Source: Vreelandella massiliensis (GTDB taxonomy: Bacteria; Pseudomonadota; Gammaproteobacteria; Pseudomonadales; Halomonadaceae). From it: a stretch of DNA of 64,000 nucleotides. Made by a program: the position numbers and the translations under genes. The stretch spans positions 453,562 to 517,561 of the forward strand of contig NZ_LT699744.1 in assembly GCF_900155385.1 (NCBI RefSeq), in the 5' to 3' direction. Below the pieces are notes generated by a model. It was not told the DNA's origin, ran no database searches, and saw only the letters and a list, made by a program, of their open reading frames with translations. How positions within the stretch are numbered: position 1 is the first letter of the stretch; each line of letters begins with the position of its first letter. Shown piece by piece: positions 59,140 through 64,000 of this stretch.

Positions 59140-59387
59140 TCAAGAAGTTCCTTTTCCCGACCACCGCCTTGTTCAAGCTCGGCAACGGATTCCAACAAAC
59201 GGCGGGCGTTCTTTGGTGCGCGCAGAAGGTATGCGGTCTCTTGCAGTGCTTCGTAGTCTTCAAGGGAGATCATGACCACGGATGGTGACTTGCTCCGGGT
59301 TATGATCACAGGTGAATGGTCTTCACAGACCTGTTCCATGGTTTTTGCTAGATTGTTTCTAGCGGCTGTGTAGCTAATGGCATCCAT
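59136..59387 (-). CDS. yefM: YefM antitoxin
   Basis: 83 residues from MDAISYTAARNNLAKTMEQV, the Phd/YefM DNA-binding and dimerisation domain, with VIITRSKSPSVVMISLEDYE; the C-terminal tail wraps YoeB. AGGAGC precedes the ATG at 59387; the frame open to 59450 lacks homology. Reverse orientation within a cassette implies its own promoter, which is usual for such modules in integrons. Confidence 0.95.
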   Translation of the reverse strand: MDAISYTAARNNLAKTMEQVCEDHSPVIITRSKSPSVVMISLEDYEALQETAYLLRAPKNARRLLESVAELEQGGGREKELLE

Positions 59388-59441
59388 AAGGCTGCTCCTG
59401 TACAGAATGTTGTTCGTGTTCAGGATACGATACATCAAAGG

Positions 59442-59485
59442 ATGTAACAATCGGCTGCGCAGCGACCGATTTTCCGGCCAGGTGA
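59442..59485 (+). other. truncated attC site of cassette 3
   Basis: ATGTAAC followed by AATCGGCTGCGCAGCGACCG and ATTTTCCGG, closely matching the left half of cassette 1's attC. Its R'' box differs by one base from the ATTTAAC expected from the left-junction core GTTAAAT. No right half or R' box follows. Confidence 0.6.
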
Positions 59486-59524
59486 TACTATAGTGTCACT
59501 ATTAGTCTGAATCAGGATGAGCCC

Positions 59525-59782
59525 ATGAAAGTTGAGCTTGTTACGAACCTCAAGCGCCAGGCCACAAAGATTCTGGCTGATCTGCATTCGTCGAAGGAGC
59601 CGGTCCTGATCACGGAGCATGGTCAGCCATCCGCATACCTTGTCGATGTGCAGGATTACGAGTTCATGCAGCGTCGGCTTGAGCTGCTTGAGGGGCTCTC
59701 CCGAGGAGAGCGCGCTGTACTTGAGGGAAGAACGTACAGCCAAGGTGAGGCCAGGGAGAAAATGCGTAAATGGCTGAAGTAA
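59525..59782 (+). CDS. Phd/YefM-family antitoxin
   Basis: 85 residues from MKVELVTNLKRQATKILADL with ITEHGQPSAYLVDVQDYEFM, the Phd/YefM fold; the C-terminus (SQGEAREKMRKWLK) is the type paired with ParE/RelE toxins. The toxin frame starts within its stop region but is broken, so this gene may be an orphan antitoxin. GGATG lies before the start. Confidence 0.85.
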   Translation: MKVELVTNLKRQATKILADLHSSKEPVLITEHGQPSAYLVDVQDYEFMQRRLELLEGLSRGERAVLEGRTYSQGEAREKMRKWLK

Positions 59783-59847
59783 TCTGGACGGAGCCCGCCC
59801 TTCACGAACTGGATGCTATCGAGCAAAGGTGCGCAGCGGAGCTGTAA
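59770..59847 (+). pseudogene. ParE-type toxin fragment
   Basis: 25 codons: MAEVIWTEPALHELDAIEQR and five more residues, then TAA. The first 18 match the start of ParE toxins (normally about 100 residues), coupled to the antitoxin stop. The rest of the toxin is absent; the following ~130 bases hold a 36-codon frame (59875-59985) that I do not recognise. Confidence 0.7.
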
Positions 59848-59981
59848 GCTTTCGCACGGCAAGAAGACCAACTCATGTGCTCCATATGGCTCGTTACGGA
59901 AGCTCTGCACCCACCAGGCAGGGACATTAAGGTAGCGAATACCATCGTGGACGAGTTTTTCCTTGTGAAGAGAGGTGCCCT

Positions 59982-60137
59982 ATGAGTATCAAGACATTAG
60001 CCATCGTGATGTTGTCTTCCCTGTTGATTGCCGGCTGTGCTAGCCAGTCGGGGACGCGAACCGGTGACAAGTTTAATCAGACAGGCATTCCAGACTACAG
60101 CGATCCACAAAATGCAGAGCATGTTTGGTGGAAGTGA
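59982..60137 (+). CDS. small lipoprotein of unknown function
   Basis: 51 residues: signal peptide MSIKTLAIVMLSSLLIAGCA with lipobox LIAGC (Cys19), then a short polar chain ending NAEHVWWK. AGAGG precedes the ATG and a strong terminator follows, so it is likely expressed. Family unknown. Confidence 0.6.
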   Translation: MSIKTLAIVMLSSLLIAGCASQSGTRTGDKFNQTGIPDYSDPQNAEHVWWK

Positions 60138-60176
60138 TGCCACTCAGACATCAGACTGTCGCCTACGAAAAGAAGC

Positions 60177-60206
60177 AAAACGGCGGGTTTAAGCTCGCCG
60201 TTTTTT
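60177..60206 (+). terminator. Rho-independent terminator
   Basis: AAAACGGCG / CGCCGTTTTTT around a ten-base loop, 40 bases after the lipoprotein stop; the reverse complement also has four T and could serve the BON gene. Confidence 0.85.
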
Positions 60207-60283
60207 ACGTGCGGTTTAGCGTTAGCGGTATGTTTCGAGAAATTTGTTCAGCGCCACGGCATTGTTGTATTCGGTATCCTCGC

Positions 60284-60586
60284 TCACTTGACGGTGATCT
60301 TGTTCTCGATTTCACTTCCCGAGCCTTGCTCGCGTGCGATGGCTTCGGCTCGCTCGCGCTGCTCTTCGGTCTCCACAAAGCCTTCCAGAATGACGCGATC
60401 GTTGCGCATGTCCACGTCGATGGCGGCGCCGGCGAGTTCGGGCGCTTCGAGAAGCTGAGCCTTGATTCTTACCGCCTGAGGGGAGTCTTGATTCGCGAGC
60501 CGGGCGGATTCGTTGACGGGTGTGTCGGCGCAGCCAATAAGAAGCAGTGCCACTATTAGGCCACCGATACAAGCGCGTGGGGTCAT
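60284..60586 (-). CDS. BON-domain lipoprotein
   Basis: 100 residues. Signal peptide with lipobox LIGC (Cys19), then one BON domain (IKAQLLEAPELAGAAIDVDM and NDRVILEGFVETEEQRERAE). BON proteins such as OsmY and DolP lie in the periplasm or outer membrane and bind phospholipid. Its ATG overlaps the end of the AsmA-family gene by four bases, so the two are expressed together; both relate to envelope integrity. Confidence 0.85.
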   Translation of the reverse strand: MTPRACIGGLIVALLLIGCADTPVNESARLANQDSPQAVRIKAQLLEAPELAGAAIDVDMRNDRVILEGFVETEEQRERAEAIAREQGSGSEIENKITVK

Positions 60587-63500
60587 GGCGAAGCCTCCTC
60601 GTCCCGCACCGCCTCGCGAGAGCGCTCGACCAACCCGTCGCAGTAGGCCATGTCCGGGCCGGCGCCCACTTCCAGCAAGGGCAAAAGCGCGGCGATATGG
60701 CCACCAAGGGCGCCGAGCGCGGCACTGGCACCGGCGCGCAATCCCAGGCCACCGCCATGCACCCCCGTTTCGATGTCGTTGAAGGTGCCACCCAGATGAA
60801 AGGGCGCGCGCCCGGTGAAGACACTGGGGTCTTTGGGGTGGGCGAAGAGGGAGATGTCCAGGCGTTCGGTGTTCAGATCCACCTCGCCTCCGGCGGTGAA
60901 GGTGGTATCCAGGGTGTCGATCACAAACGTATCCAGTTTGGAGACGCCGTCTCTGGCCTGCAGATCGGCATATAGGCAGTCGATGGGGATCGGCTCACGG
61001 CCGCGTACCCAGCTGAAGAACGCTTGGCTGGCGTCGAGCCCGGCCAGCTCGACGAGCATGGCATCAAGTCTGCCGCCGGTCATTAGCAGCAGCAGGCCGC
61101 CATCGGCTGAGGCCAGAAGCTCGGCAATTGAGCGGCCCTCGATCCAGAACTTGCCGCGTCCCCCCACGACACCCACGCTTTCATCGGCCAGGTTCCACTG
61201 GCGCAGTACATCGTTCAGATCCACGCGCCGCATTTCCACCTGCATGCTGCCACCGGGTGGCTCACTGCCGGCATTCAGGTCGAGCACCAGGTCGATATGT
61301 CCCTCGCCGATACCGAAGCTCACCGGCTCAAAGCGGCCGTGTCCGTCCTCCAAACGAAAGTCGATGACCACCTCGCTCAAGGGCACGCTTCCCGCCCGAA
61401 CCGACTCACCCTGATAACGCACCTCGGCGCTCAAATCCTGCCAGCCTTCGCCGATGAGGGGCGTGTCGGGCAGAATGAAGCGGTCTTGGCTCTCCTGCTC
61501 CTCGGTGGCCCCAATGAGAACGCCCAGGTCGGCGATGTCGAGAGAGGCCGAGTGTAGTTCACCGGAGAGTTTTGGTGGCTTGGCGCCTCCATCGAGGCTT
61601 AGCCGGCCATCGAGGTCACTGTCGCCGATGTCACCCTCCATGTTGTCCAGTGTCCAGCGTTGGTCGTCCAGGTTCAGGCTACCCGAAACCGAATAAGGGG
61701 GGAGTTGCGGCAGTGCCACGCCCAGTAGCCGGCTTAGACGTTGGGGGTTAGGCCCTTCAAGCGCGAGCTCCAGGTCCAAGCCCTCAAGCGCCATAGGGCG
61801 CAGGAGTGTTCCCTGCAACGCAAGCCGGCTGCCAACGACATCGACCTCCAGATCCACTGCATAGGGCTGCGTTGGGTGACGGGCATTAAGCAGAGGGTCG
61901 CCCACCATAGAGAGCGTCACTGGGTCACTGTCATAGCGGCCATCCCCCTCTACGTGGAACCGGCGATGGTCATCCTCTAACCCGCGGGTTTCAAGCGTCA
62001 GGGTGAGGTCGGTATCGGCCTGGGGATTCTCGAAATGCAGTGTGGAGGGCTCAAATATCATCCGGCCAATAAACGGCAGCAGTACGTTTTCACGCCTGTC
62101 GACGGGCAGGGTTTCGCTCATCTCTAGGTGCAGGTCGGCCGAAAGTCTCCCCAACCGCTCTTCCACCGGTGTGAAATTGTCGGCCAGCGTTGCCAGTGAC
62201 ATGTTATCGATCACGGTGTCGAGACTTCCCGAGGCCACCTGGCCGTTGGTGTCCATGACCAACCGGCTGGTGACCACGCCGTCGGCAAGGCCAAAGCGAA
62301 GGGGCTCAACGTCCAACCTTCCTTCATCAAGGCCGGCGGAAAGCTCAAGGCCGCTCAGTACGGTGCCCGCGGGCAGTACCAAGCTGTCTGCCCTTAGGGC
62401 TAATTGGCCATCGAAGCCCCGTAGCGGCGCCAGTAGCGAGTCATCCGCAGGCTCCTCGTTCGTCTCGGCGCCGGTGGATTCGGGAAGAAGCCGAGCAAGG
62501 GAGATGCGACCCGCCTCAAAATCAGCCTGCACGTTAGGGCGCTCGGTATTGCGAAACGTAACGCTGCCAGCGACACGGGCTCCGCCTATCTCACCTTTAA
62601 GCTCGGAGGCGGACCAGCGTTCGTTCTCCCGCTCCAGGCGGCCCACAAGCCGAAACTCGGGCAGGGGAGGGAGCACTGGCCCTACCCAGGCTTCCAGGTC
62701 GCGAGCATCCGGCGCCTGAAGCATTACCTCGCCGGCGAGGGTTGCCGGGTTGAGTAGCGAGGCGAGGGTGGTGTCGGCCCGAGCCCGTAGGTTCCCGGAG
62801 GTGGCCTCAGCTTCGAAGCGGTACTCCTCTTTCAATGCGACCAGCCCGGGCAGCGAATCGCCTTCAACTTCCAGGGTCAGGGGTTTGTCGCGGAAGGTGC
62901 CGGTTACGCCGAGTCGCAGCGGTGGCGCTTCGCCGCTGGCGAGGCGGATATCGAGGTGGCTTTTGGCCTGCTGGTTGCGGTAAGAGAAGCGGCCGTTGTC
63001 GATCGCTAGGTTCGCAAGCAGCGTATCAAGCGCGAAAGCGGGGCGCTGCTCTAGGGGTGGAAGGCGCAAACCAACGTCGCCCGCGAGGGTACCGCCCTGT
63101 TCGGCGATACCCCGTGATTCTATACCCAGTGCCTCCATATCCAGTGCTTGCAGCGAGATTTGTGCCTCTGCCGAAAGTGTCTCGGGGCTACTCGCCAGGT
63201 CGGCGCTGGCCTCGATCTTGCCACCTGCGACGTCGAAGGTGACCGGTGCCAGCTTGAGTGAGTGCTCGGCGAGGTGCACTTTGGCCGATAAGTTCTCCAA
63301 AGCGTTTTCCAAAACCCTCTGCTGAAGCACGAGCCGATCCGTCGATAGTGCTAACTCTCCGCGCAGGTCCGGCAGCACCGGAATCGCCATGCCTTGCGTT
63401 TTCTCCCCCTCGGGCAGCGCTTCTCGCCAGGCGGCTAGATCAATCTCGGTGGCGTGCAGGCGTCCATTCAGCCTCGGTGTCTCCTCGGTGGCCTCCACGC

Positions 63501-64000
63501 TGAGCTCGCCGTTGACGCGGCTATCGAGTGCCGAAGCGTCGATCTCGCGGAATTGCCACTCGTTACCTGCGCGTTCAAGGCGCGTCGTTAACGCAAGAGA
63601 CCCCAGCTCCACGCCGGGCAGGCCGAGCCAATCGGCCCAGTCGGCGGTGGACGCCACGCTAAACTTGGCGTCTGCCTGCAGGGGCGTCAGCGAGGGCAGC
63701 TCAGGTAGGGTGAAAGTGCCTTCCAATCGGTCATCGTCGGCAGTGAGGGTTATCTCGCCACCGAAGGGTGACGTACTATCCAACAGTGCCTGCAGTGAAT
63801 CGGTTTGGGCCTCTAGTTCGAAGCGCCGGTCTATGTAGACCAGCGCCCCCTGGGTGTGCATGGTTTCGTTATCACGCGCGATCTGCAGGGAGGGAATCGT
63901 CAATGCCACCGGGGATTCGGTGTGTGGAGCCCAATAGCTGACTCTTGCATCCACCAGGGAGAACTGGCGGATGGTGATGGGTAGGACCGATGTCCCGTCA
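60583..64000 (-). CDS. AsmA-family protein (5' end outside window)
   Basis: About 1,139 residues are visible and the frame is open to the window edge. The chain is a long run of beta-repeat units typical of AsmA-like bridges, with the AsmA C-terminal domain near the end (LNDVLRQWNLADESVGVVGG, then GRGKFWIEGRSIAELLASAD). Members span the envelope and carry phospholipids to the outer membrane. The N-terminal membrane anchor must lie outside the window. It precedes the BON lipoprotein gene in one unit. Confidence 0.9.
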   Translation of the reverse strand, partial: DGTSVLPITIRQFSLVDARVSYWAPHTESPVALTIPSLQIARDNETMHTQGALVYIDRRFELEAQTDSLQALLDSTSPFGGEITLTADDDRLEGTFTLPELPSLTPLQADAKFSVASTADWADWLGLPGVELGSLALTTRLERAGNEWQFREIDASALDSRVNGELSVEATEETPRLNGRLHATEIDLAAWREALPEGEKTQGMAIPVLPDLRGELALSTDRLVLQQRVLENALENLSAKVHLAEHSLKLAPVTFDVAGGKIEASADLASSPETLSAEAQISLQALDMEALGIESRGIAEQGGTLAGDVGLRLPPLEQRPAFALDTLLANLAIDNGRFSYRNQQAKSHLDIRLASGEAPPLRLGVTGTFRDKPLTLEVEGDSLPGLVALKEEYRFEAEATSGNLRARADTTLASLLNPATLAGEVMLQAPDARDLEAWVGPVLPPLPEFRLVGRLERENERWSASELKGEIGGARVAGSVTFRNTERPNVQADFEAGRISLARLLPESTGAETNEEPADDSLLAPLRGFDGQLALRADSLVLPAGTVLSGLELSAGLDEGRLDVEPLRFGLADGVVTSRLVMDTNGQVASGSLDTVIDNMSLATLADNFTPVEERLGRLSADLHLEMSETLPVDRRENVLLPFIGRMIFEPSTLHFENPQADTDLTLTLETRGLEDDHRRFHVEGDGRYDSDPVTLSMVGDPLLNARHPTQPYAVDLEVDVVGSRLALQGTLLRPMALEGLDLELALEGPNPQRLSRLLGVALPQLPPYSVSGSLNLDDQRWTLDNMEGDIGDSDLDGRLSLDGGAKPPKLSGELHSASLDIADLGVLIGATEEQESQDRFILPDTPLIGEGWQDLSAEVRYQGESVRAGSVPLSEVVIDFRLEDGHGRFEPVSFGIGEGHIDLVLDLNAGSEPPGGSMQVEMRRVDLNDVLRQWNLADESVGVVGGRGKFWIEGRSIAELLASADGGLLLLMTGGRLDAMLVELAGLDASQAFFSWVRGREPIPIDCLYADLQARDGVSKLDTFVIDTLDTTFTAGGEVDLNTERLDISLFAHPKDPSVFTGRAPFHLGGTFNDIETGVHGGGLGLRAGASAALGALGGHIAALLPLLEVGAGPDMAYCDGLVERSREAVRDEEASP

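Overview
The window is 64 kb of a fairly GC-rich gammaproteobacterial chromosome, most likely Halomonas or a close relative. This rests on the gene order icd-clpS-clpA-infA-bpt-aat-ftsK-lolA-rarA (also familiar from Pseudomonas), the large NAD-glutamate dehydrogenase, the ~532-residue isocitrate lyase, and Rmf, HflD and RoxA homologues. The taxon is inferred from gene content; no database search was possible.

Positions 1-14.6 kb are core genome: a SlyD-like FKBP isomerase cut by the window start, a glycine-zipper lipoprotein, aceA, roxA, purB, hflD, mnmA, nudJ, rluE, icd, then the N-degron proteolysis genes clpS and clpA, infA and bpt. Bpt and Aat attach destabilising residues, ClpS delivers the substrates and ClpA unfolds them, so this is a functional cluster. 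It is split at 14.6-16.35 kb by an intact IscB (OMEGA nuclease) element with a strongly structured RNA region directly upstream of the iscB frame.

Positions 16.35-45.4 kb return to core genes: aat, ftsK (with a long Glu-Pro tandem repeat), lolA, rarA, a hemerythrin protein, murI, trmA, NAD-GDH, pyrD, rmf, rlmKL, a glutaredoxin-like protein, a WGR protein, pdxB, htpX, alaA, ylqF, msrB, a six-gene tRNA-Glu/tRNA-Gly array, an ABC-2 exporter, queF, a nitroreductase, a thioesterase and tRNA-Ser(GGA). Three copies of a palindromic REP-like repeat lie between genes.

Positions 45.4-60.1 kb are an accessory region beginning just after tRNA-Ser. It has a type I restriction-modification operon (hsdM-hsdS, a GIY-YIG/DUF4357 protein, a PD-(D/E)XK-EVE-like protein, hsdR), a HigB-type toxin whose antitoxin survives only as a C-terminal part, and a TnpB element. 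Next comes what I read as a small chromosomal integron: the first ~122 residues of an integron-type integrase, truncated by the TnpB element, a divergent attI-like region, and cassettes encoding a DUF6602-like putative nuclease, a GNAT acetyltransferase and an inverted yefM-yoeB module. The attC core boxes of cassettes 1 and 2 match their left junctions exactly. A broken attC and a decayed phd/parE pair follow.

Positions 60.2-64 kb are chromosomal again: a BON-domain lipoprotein translationally coupled to a large AsmA-family protein that runs off the window end.
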